A stretch of DNA of 64,000 bases from Streptacidiphilus sp. P02-A3a (lineage in GTDB: Bacteria > Actinomycetota > Actinomycetes > Streptomycetales > Streptomycetaceae): the NCBI RefSeq assembly GCF_014084105.1, contig NZ_CP048289.1, positions 355,922-419,921 of the forward strand, read 5' to 3'. A program made the translations under genes and the position numbers. The notes under the pieces are model-generated. The model ran no database searches, was not told the origin of the DNA, and saw only the letters and a list, made by a program, of their open reading frames with translations. The stretch's first letter is position 1. Each line of letters begins with the position of its first letter. Below, piece by piece: positions 45,507-54,623 of this stretch.

Positions 45507-46409
45507 ATGTCGGAGCTGCGTCGCTTGCGTTACTTCCTCGCTGTCGCGGAGGAGCGGAACTTCACCCGCGCCGCCGAGCGGCTGCACATCGCCCAGCCCG
45601 CCCTCAGCCGCCAGGTACGTGAGCTGGAGCGTGAGCTGGGCGTCGAACTGCTCAGCCGGACCACGCACCAGGTGGTCCCCACCGAGGCCGGGCAGATGCT
45701 GCTGGAGCGCGGTCCGGCGCTGCTGGACGCCGCCGAGAACCTGTGGCGCGGCGTGCGGGGCTTCGCGGACGGGCGGCTCGGCAGCATCACCCTGGGTTAC
45801 GGCATGAGCGCCGGCTACGAGACCGCGCCGCAGCTGCTGCTCGCGCTGGGCGAGGAGGCGCCGGGGATCGAGGTCTCCGCCCGGGTGATGGTCTTCGCCG
45901 ACATCGTCGACGGTGTCGCCGCCGGGACGCTGGACGTCGGCCTGGTGCGCTGCGCGCCGCCGCAGCCGGGGCTGGTGCTGACGCTGCTGCGACTGGAGCG
46001 CCAGGGCGTGATCATCAGCCGGGACCACCCCCTGGCCGTGGGCGAGTCGATCGACCCGGTGGACCTGGACGGGCTGAAGCTGCTGCTGCACGCCCGCGAC
46101 CACAACCCCGGCCACTACGACCAGATCCTGGACATCTGCGAGCGGGCGGGCGCGAAGCCCGAGGTGCTGGTGCGCGGCCTGGACTTCGACGCCTCCTACA
46201 CCCCGGTGGCCTCCGGCAAGGCGGTGACGATAGTCGGCGAGACCGGACGGGTCGGGCTTCCGGCCGGTCTGGTCTGGCTGCCGCTGGAGCCCGCCGAGGC
46301 GGTCGAGATCCACTTGATAACCCGCGGTCAGAACCGGTCCCCGGCGATCGAGCGGCTGGTGAAGGTCGCCGTCGAGACCTCCCGGCAGCACGGCTGGGTG
46401 CAGCCGTAG
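45507..46409 (+). CDS. LysR-family transcriptional regulator
   Basis: This 300-residue protein has an N-terminal LysR helix-turn-helix (LRRLRYFLAVAEERNFTRAA then LHIAQPALSRQVRELERELG) and a periplasmic-binding-protein-like effector domain. It probably controls the divergent SnoaL-like gene through the dyads at 45406-45460. The effector is unknown. Confidence 0.92.
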   Translation: MSELRRLRYFLAVAEERNFTRAAERLHIAQPALSRQVRELERELGVELLSRTTHQVVPTEAGQMLLERGPALLDAAENLWRGVRGFADGRLGSITLGYGMSAGYETAPQLLLALGEEAPGIEVSARVMVFADIVDGVAAGTLDVGLVRCAPPQPGLVLTLLRLERQGVIISRDHPLAVGESIDPVDLDGLKLLLHARDHNPGHYDQILDICERAGAKPEVLVRGLDFDASYTPVASGKAVTIVGETGRVGLPAGLVWLPLEPAEAVEIHLITRGQNRSPAIERLVKVAVETSRQHGWVQP

Positions 46410-46489
46410 GGGAGCCGCGACGGGCAGCCGCGGCGGTTCCGGACGGACCGGCCGGCGCTACCGACCGGTCAGCCCGTCCGTCCCCGGTG

Positions 46490-47437
46490 CTACGCCGCGG
46501 TGCGCGGGGTGAGCGTCAGCAGTGTCGCCTCCGGCGGGCAGGCGAAGCGGATCGGCGTGTAGCGGTTGGTGCCGCAGCCCGCCGAGACGTGCAGATAGGA
46601 CCGGTGGCCCCCGGCCGTGTGCCGGGACAGACCGCTGGCCCGCCGCCGGTCCAGGTCGCAGTTGGTGACCAGGGCGCCGTAGAAGGGCACGCAGAGCTGT
46701 CCGCCGTGGGTGTGCCCGGCCAGGATCAGCGGGTAGCGGTCGGCGGCGAAGGCGTCCAGGGAGCGCAGGTACGGCGCGTGCACCACGCCGATCGACAGGT
46801 CGGCGTCGGCCGAGGGCCCGCCCTCGACCTGCTGGTAGCGGTCGCGGCGGATGTGCGGGTCGTCCAGGCCGGTGAACTCCAGCTCCAGGCCCTCGACCTT
46901 CAGCCGTCCCCGGGCGTTGGTCAGGTCGACCCACCCAGCGCTGTTGAAGCCGTCCCGCAGCTCCGGCCAGGGGTTGTGGATCGCGCCGACGACGCCGCGC
47001 CGGGCGCTGCCGTCGGACCGGTTCAGGCCGTGGTTGCCGCTGAGCATGGCGCCGACGTAGCGGGTCGGGCTCTTCGGGACCGGTCCGTAGTAGTCGTTGG
47101 ACCCGAACACGTAGACACCGGGGAAGTCCAGCAGCGGGCCGAGCGCGTCCAGGGTCTGCGGTACGGCCTCAGGGTCGGACAGGTTGTCGCCGGTGTTCAC
47201 CACGAAGTCCGGCTTGAGGGCGGCCAGGCCGCGCAGCCACTGCTGTTTCTTGCGCTGCCCGTTGACCATGTGAATGTCCGACACCTGCAACACCCGCAGC
47301 GGACTGGCTCCGGCGGGCAGTACCGGGACGGTGATCCGGCGCAGCCGGAAAGAGCGCACCTCGACTCCGGCTGCATAGGCCACGCAGGCCGCGCCGGTCG
47401 CGGCGATTCCCAGGGGTACGGCGTAAAGGGGTCGCAT
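46490..47437 (-). CDS. Membrane-anchored metallophosphoesterase
   Basis: This 315-residue calcineurin-like phosphoesterase has one N-terminal membrane helix (LYAVPLGIAATGAACVAYAA), VSDIHM and VVNTGDNLSD metal motifs, GSNDYYG at the GNH/D position (glycine replaced by serine), HNP and AGHTHGGQ. It resembles YkuE/YaeI-type enzymes. I chose the ATG at 47437, just before the membrane helix. It is divergent from the yqeY gene. Confidence 0.87.
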   Translation of the reverse strand: MRPLYAVPLGIAATGAACVAYAAGVEVRSFRLRRITVPVLPAGASPLRVLQVSDIHMVNGQRKKQQWLRGLAALKPDFVVNTGDNLSDPEAVPQTLDALGPLLDFPGVYVFGSNDYYGPVPKSPTRYVGAMLSGNHGLNRSDGSARRGVVGAIHNPWPELRDGFNSAGWVDLTNARGRLKVEGLELEFTGLDDPHIRRDRYQQVEGGPSADADLSIGVVHAPYLRSLDAFAADRYPLILAGHTHGGQLCVPFYGALVTNCDLDRRRASGLSRHTAGGHRSYLHVSAGCGTNRYTPIRFACPPEATLLTLTPRTAA

Positions 47438-47513
47438 CCGTCCATCGTCGCAGAGGCAGGGACCCGGGGTTAATGGCGGGCGGCCGGTGACCCGGGGTGG
47501 GAGACTGGCCTGC

Positions 47514-47981
47514 ATGACCACCAAGCTCAAGCAGCAGCTTCAGGACGACCTGACGGAGTCGATCCGGACCCGGGACGAGCTGATCTCCAGCACTCTCCGG
47601 CTGACCCTGTCCGCCATTTCCTACGAGGAGGTGTCGGGCAAGTCGGCCCGTGAGCTCTCCGACGAGGAGGTGCTGAAGGTGATCACCCGCGAGGCGAAGA
47701 AGCGGCGGGAGGCCGCCGAGGCGTTCGACGCCGGGGGCCGGGCGGACTCGGCCGAGCGGGAGCGGGCCGAGGGCGAGGTCCTGGCCGCGTACCTGCCGAA
47801 GCAGCTGTCGGACGAGGAGCTGACCGCGATCGTCGCCGAGGCCGTCGCCGAGGCGAAGGCGGGCGGCGCGGAGGGGCCGCGGGCGATCGGCGCGGTGATG
47901 AAGCTGGTGAACCCGAAGGTCGCCGGGGTGGCCGAGGGCGGCCGGGTCGCGGCCGCGGTGAAGCAGGCCCTGACCGGCTGA
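47514..47981 (+). CDS. GatB/YqeY-domain protein
   Basis: This 155-residue YqeY protein is an all-helical protein related to the tail of GatB: LKQQLQDDLTESIRTRDELI, ISYEEVSGK, DEEVLKVITREAKKRREAAE, YLPKQLSDEEL and GAVMKLV. It is thought to bind tRNA or assist amidotransferase-like reactions. It starts 76 nt from the divergent phosphoesterase gene. Confidence 0.9.
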   Translation: MTTKLKQQLQDDLTESIRTRDELISSTLRLTLSAISYEEVSGKSARELSDEEVLKVITREAKKRREAAEAFDAGGRADSAERERAEGEVLAAYLPKQLSDEELTAIVAEAVAEAKAGGAEGPRAIGAVMKLVNPKVAGVAEGGRVAAAVKQALTG

Positions 47982-48024
47982 CCCACGGACACCGCGGCGC
48001 GGCGGCGCGGGAACGCGATGATGC

Positions 48025-48080
48025 GACGACGTGACGACGTGACGACGTGACGACGTGACGACGTGACGACGTGACGACGT
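48025..48080 (+). repeat. Seven perfect 8-bp tandem repeats
   Basis: GACGACGT is repeated seven times without a mismatch between the yqeY stop codon and the terminator. It is a simple-sequence tract likely to vary in copy number. Confidence 0.9.
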
Positions 48081-48128
48081 GAGGAGGGCGGGTCCCCGGG
48101 GTGAACCGGGGACCCGCCCTCCTCACGT
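48077..48128. terminator. 23-bp perfect hairpin between yqeY and the PBP gene
   Basis: Arms 48077-48099 and 48106-48128 are perfectly complementary with a 6-nt loop, between convergent genes, so it can serve both. The left arm begins in the last repeat unit of the 8-bp tract. Confidence 0.85.
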
Positions 48129-48178
48129 GTGTACGGCGCGCACGGGATGTACGGGATGGGCCCCGTGGGGCCCGGGGC

Positions 48179-50404
48179 TCAGTGGCCCTTCTTGCCGTGC
48201 TTGCCACCGCCGCCGACGGTGAAGCCGGTGGTGGTCCCGTTCGCACCGGTGTTGGTGGTGCTGCCGTTGTTGCCCGAGGTGGTGTTGCCGTTGTTGTTCG
48301 AGCTGCTGGACGACTGCGACGAGGAGTCGCCCGGCGAGGGCGCGAAGTCGAGCGAGATGTTCGGCTTGCCGTTCATCGCCGCCAGCATCGCCTGCTTCCA
48401 GATCGGGCCGGAGGTCAGGTAGCCGTACGCGGTGTCGTAGTAGACGCCGCCGATGGTGGTGTGGTCCAGCGAGTAGTTGGCCGGGTTGTTCGGGTTGGTC
48501 ATCACCGTCGCGTCGGAGATCTGCTTGGTGTAACCGGCGAACCAGGCCTGGTTCTCGTAGTTGGTGGTACCGGTCTTACCGGCGTCCGACCACGGGATGC
48601 CGACGGTGGCGCCGGTGCCCTGGTCGGAGACCACCGAGGCGAGCAGCGTGTTGACGCCCTCGGCCACGGCCGGGGAGACCGCCTGGTGGCAGTCGGCGGA
48701 CGGGACCGCGAGGCTCTTGCCGGCCAGGGTGACGCTGGTGATCGCGGTGGCGTTGCAGTACATGCCGTCGGCGGCGAAGGCCGCGTAGGCGTTGGCGACC
48801 TGGAGCGGGGTGAGGCTGTTGACGCCCAGCGTCAGCGTCTGGGTGTCGGTGATCGGCTCCAGCGCGGTGCCCGCGGAGTTGAGCGAGCCCTGGACGCCGA
48901 GCCCGAGCGACTGGGCCATGTGCACGACGTTGCACAGGCCGACCGTCTTCTCCAGCGGCACGAAGTAGGTGTTCACCGAGTCGGCCATGGCCTTGACCAT
49001 GTTGATGTTGCCGTACTTGGTGCTGTCGTCGTTCTCCATGCCGGGCTGCTCCAGCAGCGTGTCACCCGCGCAGTCGGTCATCTCCGGGTAGTTCCCGCTG
49101 ACCACCGAGTTGATGGTGTAGCTCAGCGGGATGCCCTGGGACAGGGCCGTGGCCGCGGTGACCGCCTTGAAGACCGAGCCGGTCTGGAAGCCCTGGGCTC
49201 CGCCGTACAGCGCGCTGGCGTTGTAGTTGATCTCGGTCTGGTTGGTGCCGTTGCCGTAGGGGCGGCTCTGCGCCATCGCCAGGATGTTGCCGGTGCCCGG
49301 CTGGACCATGCTGGACGCGGCGGCGGCGGTGTCACTGGCGTACGCGTGGTCGGTGACGGCCTTCTGCTCGGCGGCCTGGTCGGTGGGGTTGAGCGTGGTG
49401 TGGATCTGCAGCCCGCCCGCGTTCCACAGGGCCTCGCGGATGGCCGAGGTGGAGCCGAAGGCCGGGTCGTTCAGGATGACGTTCTTCACGTAGTTGCAGA
49501 AGAAGCCCTCGCCGTTCTGGGCGGTGATGCAGCCGGTGCGCGGCCAGGTCACCTTCAGGTTCAGCTTGGTGGCGCCGGCCGCCTTCGCCTGGGCCTGGGT
49601 GATGGTGCCGTAGTTCGCCATCGCCTGTAGCACCTCGTTGCGGCGGGTGATCGCGGCGGCCGGGTTCACCGTCGGGTCGTACTGCGAGGGCGACTGCTCC
49701 AGACCGGCCAGCAGCGCGGCCTGCGGGATGGTGAGCTGGCTCGCGTGGACGCTGAAGTACAGCTCGGCGGCGGCCTCGATGCCGTAGGCGCCCTCACCGA
49801 AGTAGGTGATGTTCAGGTAGTCGTCGAGGATCTGCTGCTTGGACAGGTCCTCTTCGAGCTTGATGGCGTAGCGCAGCTCCTGGATCTTGCGACCCGTGGT
49901 CTGCCGGGTCGCCTCCGCGAAGCCCGACGAGTTGGCGTCACCGGCGTTGTTGATGAAGACGTTCTTCACGTACTGCTGGGTCAGCGTCGATCCGCCCTGG
50001 GAGACGTTGCCGGAGCTGGAGTTCTTCAGCAGCGCGCGCAGGGTGCCCTCAAGGTCGATCGCGCCGTGCTGGTAGAACCGGTGGTCCTCGATGTCGATCA
50101 GCGCGTTCTGCATGATCGGGGCGATCTGGCCGAGCGGCACGGAGGTGCGGTCCTCGGAGAAGACCTTGGCGATGACCCCGCCGTTGGCGTCGTAGATCGT
50201 CGACGCCTGGGACAGGGTCGGGATCTTGAGGCTGTCCGGGATGTTGTTGAAGTCCTTCACCGCTGACTTGGCACCGAGGCCGATCGCGCCCACCGCGGGC
50301 AGGCCCAGGCCTGCCACCAGTGCGCCGGCCAGTACGCTCGCGCCGAGGAGGCGCACGCCGAGACTGACCTTGTGAAGGGGGGAGCCAGAGCGGTTCGATG
50401 CCAT
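48179..50404 (-). CDS. Class A penicillin-binding protein (transglycosylase/transpeptidase)
   Basis: This 741-residue bifunctional cell-wall enzyme has an N-terminal membrane segment (about 18-42). The glycosyltransferase domain has EDHRFYQHGAID (106-117) and QGGSTLTQQ (136-144). The transpeptidase domain has TGSVFK (Ser410, Lys413), SVN (476-478) and KTGT (610-613). It ends in a Ser/Asn/Gly/Thr-rich tail. It polymerises and crosslinks peptidoglycan. It is divergent from wblA, as in Streptomyces coelicolor as far as I recall. Confidence 0.93.
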   Translation of the reverse strand: MASNRSGSPLHKVSLGVRLLGASVLAGALVAGLGLPAVGAIGLGAKSAVKDFNNIPDSLKIPTLSQASTIYDANGGVIAKVFSEDRTSVPLGQIAPIMQNALIDIEDHRFYQHGAIDLEGTLRALLKNSSSGNVSQGGSTLTQQYVKNVFINNAGDANSSGFAEATRQTTGRKIQELRYAIKLEEDLSKQQILDDYLNITYFGEGAYGIEAAAELYFSVHASQLTIPQAALLAGLEQSPSQYDPTVNPAAAITRRNEVLQAMANYGTITQAQAKAAGATKLNLKVTWPRTGCITAQNGEGFFCNYVKNVILNDPAFGSTSAIREALWNAGGLQIHTTLNPTDQAAEQKAVTDHAYASDTAAAASSMVQPGTGNILAMAQSRPYGNGTNQTEINYNASALYGGAQGFQTGSVFKAVTAATALSQGIPLSYTINSVVSGNYPEMTDCAGDTLLEQPGMENDDSTKYGNINMVKAMADSVNTYFVPLEKTVGLCNVVHMAQSLGLGVQGSLNSAGTALEPITDTQTLTLGVNSLTPLQVANAYAAFAADGMYCNATAITSVTLAGKSLAVPSADCHQAVSPAVAEGVNTLLASVVSDQGTGATVGIPWSDAGKTGTTNYENQAWFAGYTKQISDATVMTNPNNPANYSLDHTTIGGVYYDTAYGYLTSGPIWKQAMLAAMNGKPNISLDFAPSPGDSSSQSSSSSNNNGNTTSGNNGSTTNTGANGTTTGFTVGGGGKHGKKGH

Positions 50405-50783
50405 GGCAGAACCATACGTGGCCGTTTCACGTACAGGCGGGCAGATGTTCGCCTACTCTTGTCACAAGCTTGCGACAAGTTGCTGTGTGCCCCCCGTTGT
50501 CACTCGTGTGGGTGATGAGATCTGTCCGTTTTGGCACCGTATGGCGGCATTTAAGGTCACGTGGGTCATCCCACACAGGTCCCCGAAGCCTGGTTGGCCT
50601 TCTTACCTGCGGTCACTCCCGAGGGTGATGTCCCACCTACGCATAGTCCGAATGGGCCATGCAGGATTGGGCCCTAAGGGGCTGTTGCATCCCGTCGTTC
50701 TTCCGTAACGTCCTCAACTGGCAACGGTGCATATGCCGTTGCCGCCGTGGGGGAGCCTCGATTCGGGAGAGGACGGCACCAGC
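50405..50783. other. Long upstream region of wblA
   Basis: This 379-bp region separates the divergent PBP and wblA starts. It is A/T-richer than its surroundings and contains a short dyad GTGGG/CCCAC near 50562-50575. Streptomyces wblA is known for a long, developmentally controlled upstream region. No gene seen. Confidence 0.5.
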
Positions 50784-51100
50784 ATGAGCTGGGTTGACGA
50801 CTGGAGTGCGCAGGCGGCCTGCCGCACCAGCGATCCGGATGAACTGTTCGTTCAGGGGGCGGCACAGAACCGCGCCAAGGCGGTGTGCACCGGATGCCCG
50901 GTGCGCACGGAGTGCCTGGCTGACGCCCTAGACAATCGCGTCGAGTTCGGCGTCTGGGGGGGATGACGGAGCGTGAGCGTAGGGCTCTGCTGCGTCGCCG
51001 CCCGACGGTGATCTCGTGGCGTCGCCTGCTGGAGACCGCTCGTAGCGAGTACGAGCAGACCTACTCCATAGGCGATCCCGACTACGCAGAAGCCGGCTGA
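50784..51100 (+). pseudogene. wblA: WhiB-family regulator WblA, split by a frameshift
   Basis: WblA is an iron-sulphur WhiB-like protein that controls the switch to sporulation and lowers antibiotic production in Streptomyces. The first 60 codons have all four cluster cysteines (13, 35, 38 and 44: AACRTSD, VCTGCPVRTEC) and the turn GVWGG, then hit TGA at 50964-50966. The missing basic C-terminal half continues in the -1 frame from ATG 50963 (MTERERRALLRRRPTVISWR onward) to the stop at 51098-51100. The break is in a run of seven G (50956-50962); eight G would restore the family sequence. The neighbours (PBP, two ArsA-like ATPases, crp nearby) match the wblA locus. It could be a sequencing error, a true mutation, or programmed -1 slippage or reinitiation. 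Confidence 0.85.
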
Positions 51101-51256
51101 GCCCACTACCCACGGGGCAGCCCGCACAGGTGACACCCGCATCCTCCGTATGCCCCGCGAGCTCCGGCCCTACCCCGGCCGGACCCGCGGGCCGCCGGAG
51201 CGCGGTAGCCCGCGGTGGCTCGGCCGCGCGGGCCATGTCCCCTGCCCGGGCGGGCA

Positions 51257-52615
51257 TCAGCGTTGGTTCAACCGGTCACCGATCTCCCGCAGGCCCTCCA
51301 GGTCGTGCACGTCCCCGGCCAGGGCCGGTACCTCCACCACCGGCACGTCGGGGTAGATCGAGACGAAGCGGTCCCGCATCCGCCGCTCCCGGGTGATCCG
51401 CTGCATCCGCTCCGCGTGCAGCCGCAGCAGTCCGGCCGCCAGCAGTTCGGTCTCGGTGCCGTCCTGGTTCGCGCGCCCGTCCTGGTTCCCGTGCCCGTCC
51501 TGGTTCGCGCGCTCGTCCTTCCCCCTGGCCGAGTCGTCCTGGTCCGGGCTCTCCGAGGGCTGGTCCGGGCTCTCCAGGGTCTCGGCCGCCGCCAGCGCCC
51601 GCTCCGCGGTCAGCTGCGGCGCGCCGGTGCTGTGGACCCGGTTCAGCACCAGGCCCGCCAGCGGCATCCGGTCCGTCTCCAGCCGGTCCACGAAGTACGC
51701 CGCCTCCCGCAGCGCGTCCCGTTCCGGCGCCGCGACCACCAGGAACGCCGTGCCCGGCGCCTGGAGCAGCTGGTAGGTGCGGTCCGCGCGCTCGCGGAAG
51801 CCGCCGAACATCGAGTCCATCGCCTGGACGAAGGTCGAGACGTCCTGGAGCACGTTCGCGCCCAGGACCTTCCCCAGGATGCCGGTGAACATGGTCATCC
51901 CGACGTTGAGGAACTTCATCGCGCTGCGCCCGCCGACCTTCGCGGGTGCCATCAGTATCCGGATCAGCCTGCCGTCGAGGAAGGAACCGAGCCGGTTCGG
52001 GGCGTCCAGGAAGTCCAGTGCGGACCGGCTGGGCGGCGTGTCCACGATGATCAGGTCCCAGCTGCCCTCGGCCTGGAGCTGGCCCAGCTTCTCCATCGCC
52101 ATGTACTCCTGGGTCCCGGCGAAGCCGGAGGAGAGCGACTGGTAGAAGGGGTTCTCCATGATCTGCCGGGCCCGCTCGGGGTCGGCGTGGGCGAGCACGA
52201 CCTCGTCGAAGGTCCGCTTCATGTCCAGCATCATCGCCTGGAGTTCGCCCGGGCCGCTGACGCCCTTGACCACCCGGGGGGTGTTGTCGAGCTCGGTCAG
52301 GCCCATGGACTGGGCCAGCCGCCGCGCCGGGTCGATGGTCAGCACGACGACCTTCCGGCCGCGCTCGGCCGCGCGCAGGCCGAGGGCCGCCGCGGTGGTG
52401 GTCTTGCCCACGCCGCCGGAGCCGCAGCAGACGACGATCGCGGTCGCCGGGTCGTCGATCAGCGCGTCCACGTCGAGCTGCCGCGCGGCCAGCGGATCCC
52501 GCCGGGCGGTCGGCGCGGCCTTCGTCGTCGGTGCAGCGGCCGTCGGCGCGGCCTTGGCGGCCGTCGGCGCGGCCTTGGCGGCCGCCGTGTCGGTCTTCTT
52601 CGGTGAAGTGCTCAT
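51257..52615 (-). CDS. ArsA-like P-loop ATPase, second of a pair
   Basis: This 452-residue ArsA/GET3-family ATPase has an Ala/Lys/Thr-rich N-terminal tail (about 1-45), Walker [10 protein letters not shown] (about 65-73), the signature [14 protein letters not shown], and an Asp/Gln-rich low-complexity insert (about 360-395). It lacks a full ArsA double domain; the partner is the gene just upstream, which overlaps it by 4 nt (ATGA). Together they may act as a heterodimer. In Streptomyces the pair sits beside wblA. The role is unknown; arsenite export is unlikely without arsB. Confidence 0.85.
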   Translation of the reverse strand: MSTSPKKTDTAAAKAAPTAAKAAPTAAAPTTKAAPTARRDPLAARQLDVDALIDDPATAIVVCCGSGGVGKTTTAAALGLRAAERGRKVVVLTIDPARRLAQSMGLTELDNTPRVVKGVSGPGELQAMMLDMKRTFDEVVLAHADPERARQIMENPFYQSLSSGFAGTQEYMAMEKLGQLQAEGSWDLIIVDTPPSRSALDFLDAPNRLGSFLDGRLIRILMAPAKVGGRSAMKFLNVGMTMFTGILGKVLGANVLQDVSTFVQAMDSMFGGFRERADRTYQLLQAPGTAFLVVAAPERDALREAAYFVDRLETDRMPLAGLVLNRVHSTGAPQLTAERALAAAETLESPDQPSESPDQDDSARGKDERANQDGHGNQDGRANQDGTETELLAAGLLRLHAERMQRITRERRMRDRFVSIYPDVPVVEVPALAGDVHDLEGLREIGDRLNQR

Positions 52616-53676
52616 GCCGCCCCCTGTTCCTTGAGCGCTGCCGCCAGCCGGTAGAGCCCGCCCAGGTCGACCCCGCCGGCGAGCAGTGGTAGTTCGTAGG
52701 TCGGCAGGTCCAGCGCCTGCACGTCGGCTCGCTGCTCGCGTTCCAGCAGCACCCGGGCGGCGTGCTCGCGCCCCTGCGCCAGCAGTGGCTCGACCAGCTT
52801 GCGGGTGGCCGCGGGCACCGCCCGGCGGCCGTTGCCGCGTCCCGGCCGGGCGCCGACCCCGGCGTCCGCCAGCGCCAGTGCCAGCTCCTCGGTGTGGTCG
52901 CCCTCGGCGGCGAGCACCGCCGCCTCGTCCAGGACCGGGGGCCGCACCATGTTGACGATCACCCCGCCGACCGGCAGTCCGGCCGCGCGCAGGTCGGCGA
53001 CGCCGTCCACGGTCTCCTGCACCGGCATCTCCTCCAGCAGGGTGACCAGGTGCACCACGGTCTCCGGCGAGCGGATCACCCGCATGACCGCCTGCGACTG
53101 GGTGAAGATCGGGCCGAACCTGGCCAGCCCGGCCACCTCCGTGTTGATGTTCAGGAAGCGGCTGACCCGGCCGGTCGGCGGCGCGTCCATGACCACCGCG
53201 TCGTACAGCCGACGGCCGTCCGGTCCCTTGCGGCGGACGGCCTCGCAGGCCTTGCCGGTCAGCAGCACGTCCCGCAGGCCGGGGGCGATGGTGGTGGCGA
53301 AGTCGATGAAGCCGACCTTGCGCAGGGCCTTTCCGGCGCGCCCGAGTTTGTAGAACATCTCCAGGTACTCCAAAAGGGCCTGTTCGATGTCGATGGCCAG
53401 CGCGAAGACCTCGCCCTCGCGCTTCGCGCCCCGCGCACCGCGTGACTCGCGCGCCCCCAGCGCGCCGGGCGCGACACTGGCGATCCGCCGCTCCTCGTAC
53501 GGCAGCGCGGCGATCCCGAACAGCTCGGCGATGCCCTGCCGCTCCTCCACCTCGACCAGCAGCGTCCGCCGCCCCTCGGCGGCCAGGGCCATGGCCAGCG
53601 CGGCGGCGACGGTCGTCTTGCCGGTGCCGCCCTTGCCGCTGACGACGTGCAGCCGCGCACCCTCCCAGTCCGGCAT
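52612..53676 (-). CDS. ArsA-like P-loop ATPase, first of a pair
   Basis: This 354-residue ATPase starts close to its P-loop: [19 protein letters not shown] (Walker A about 13-21), then [10 protein letters not shown] (switch I) and [15 protein letters not shown] (switch II). It has the ArsA/GET3 fold. I chose the ATG at 53676 because family members begin a few residues before this strand. It overlaps the second ATPase gene and is divergent from the small DUF4177 gene. Confidence 0.87.
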   Translation of the reverse strand: MPDWEGARLHVVSGKGGTGKTTVAAALAMALAAEGRRTLLVEVEERQGIAELFGIAALPYEERRIASVAPGALGARESRGARGAKREGEVFALAIDIEQALLEYLEMFYKLGRAGKALRKVGFIDFATTIAPGLRDVLLTGKACEAVRRKGPDGRRLYDAVVMDAPPTGRVSRFLNINTEVAGLARFGPIFTQSQAVMRVIRSPETVVHLVTLLEEMPVQETVDGVADLRAAGLPVGGVIVNMVRPPVLDEAAVLAAEGDHTEELALALADAGVGARPGRGNGRRAVPAATRKLVEPLLAQGREHAARVLLEREQRADVQALDLPTYELPLLAGGVDLGGLYRLAAALKEQGAA

Positions 53677-53861
53677 GGCGCTTCTCCGTCCGCTGATCGA
53701 GCATCGATCCTGAGCCTGGAGCCGGTGAGGCTCCTCCGGCGAGCGTAACCAGGCCGCCGGTCCGCCGTCGGAAGTCATCTCCCCACTCCAACTCCTTTGC
53801 CCCCCTTTGTGGCACAGATCACACGGCCATCCGGCCCGCCGCGAACGGTTAGAGTCCCCCC

Positions 53862-54026
53862 ATGACCAAGTGGGAATACGTGACGGTGCCGTTGCTGGTG
53901 CATGCGACCAAGCAGATCCTGGACACCTGGGGCGAGGACGGCTGGGAGCTGGTCCAGGTCGTCCCCGGGCCGAACCCGGAGCAGCTCGTCGCCTATCTGA
54001 AGCGTCCGAAGTCGGTGACCGCCTGA
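53862..54026 (+). CDS. DUF4177-like small protein
   Basis: This 54-residue protein (MTKWEYVTVPLLVHATKQIL then GEDGWELVQVVPG) matches the DUF4177 pattern (WEY.....DGWELV). The function is unknown. Its stop overlaps the start of ridA (TGATGA), so both are translated together, a pairing seen in Streptomyces. Confidence 0.82.
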   Translation: MTKWEYVTVPLLVHATKQILDTWGEDGWELVQVVPGPNPEQLVAYLKRPKSVTA

Positions 54027-54499
54027 TGAGCGTGGGCAAGGTCGAGAGCAAGCTGGCGGAGCTGGGGCTGACCCTGCCCGAGGTCGTGCCGCCGCTGGCC
54101 TCCTACGTCCCGGCGGTGCCGTCCGGCGAGTACGTCTTCACCTCCGGCCAGCTGCCGATGGTGAACGGCAAGCTCGGCCTGACCGGCAAGGTCGGCGCCG
54201 AGGTCACCGCCGAGGAGGCCAAGGCCCAGGCGCGGATCTGCGCGCTGAACGCCCTGGCGGCGGTGAAGTCGGTGATCGGCGACCTGGACCGGATCGAGCG
54301 GGTGGTCAAGGTCGTCGGCTTCGTCGCCTCCGCCCCCGACTTCACCGGCCAGCCGGGCGTCGTCAACGGCGCCAGCGAGCTGCTGGGCGAGGTGCTGGGC
54401 GAGGCGGGCGTGCACGCCCGCAGCGCGGTCGGCGTCGCGGTGCTGCCGCTGGACGCGCCGGTCGAGGTCGAGATCCAGGTGCGGGTCAGCGCCGGCTGA
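54026..54499 (+). CDS. RidA-family reactive-intermediate deaminase
   Basis: This 157-residue RidA/YjgF-like protein has VFTSGQLPMVNGKL, ARICALNALAAVKSVIGDLD, RVVKVVGFVAS and LDAPVEVEIQVRV. RidA hydrolyses toxic enamine/imine products of PLP enzymes. The conserved arginine near the C-terminus (ARSAVGVAVLPL) is present. It overlaps the DUF4177 gene by one base. Confidence 0.9.
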   Translation: MSVGKVESKLAELGLTLPEVVPPLASYVPAVPSGEYVFTSGQLPMVNGKLGLTGKVGAEVTAEEAKAQARICALNALAAVKSVIGDLDRIERVVKVVGFVASAPDFTGQPGVVNGASELLGEVLGEAGVHARSAVGVAVLPLDAPVEVEIQVRVSAG

Positions 54500-54623
54500 C
54501 CCGGTGGCCGGACCAGGGGTCCGGCCGGAGGCGCCACCGCTGGGCGCGGCGGGCGGCAGTGTTCCTGGCAACAGCTTTCCTGGAGCCGTTCACTCCCGCC
54601 CGCGCGCCCCGTACGATCCGGCC

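Noticed and set aside
48025..48080. CRISPR-like repeat array
   Set aside because: The 8-bp units are directly tandem, with no spacers and no cas genes nearby.
50963..51100. Separate small gene after wblA
   Set aside because: The sequence is the conserved C-terminal half of WblA itself, so it is annotated as part of the split gene rather than a new one.
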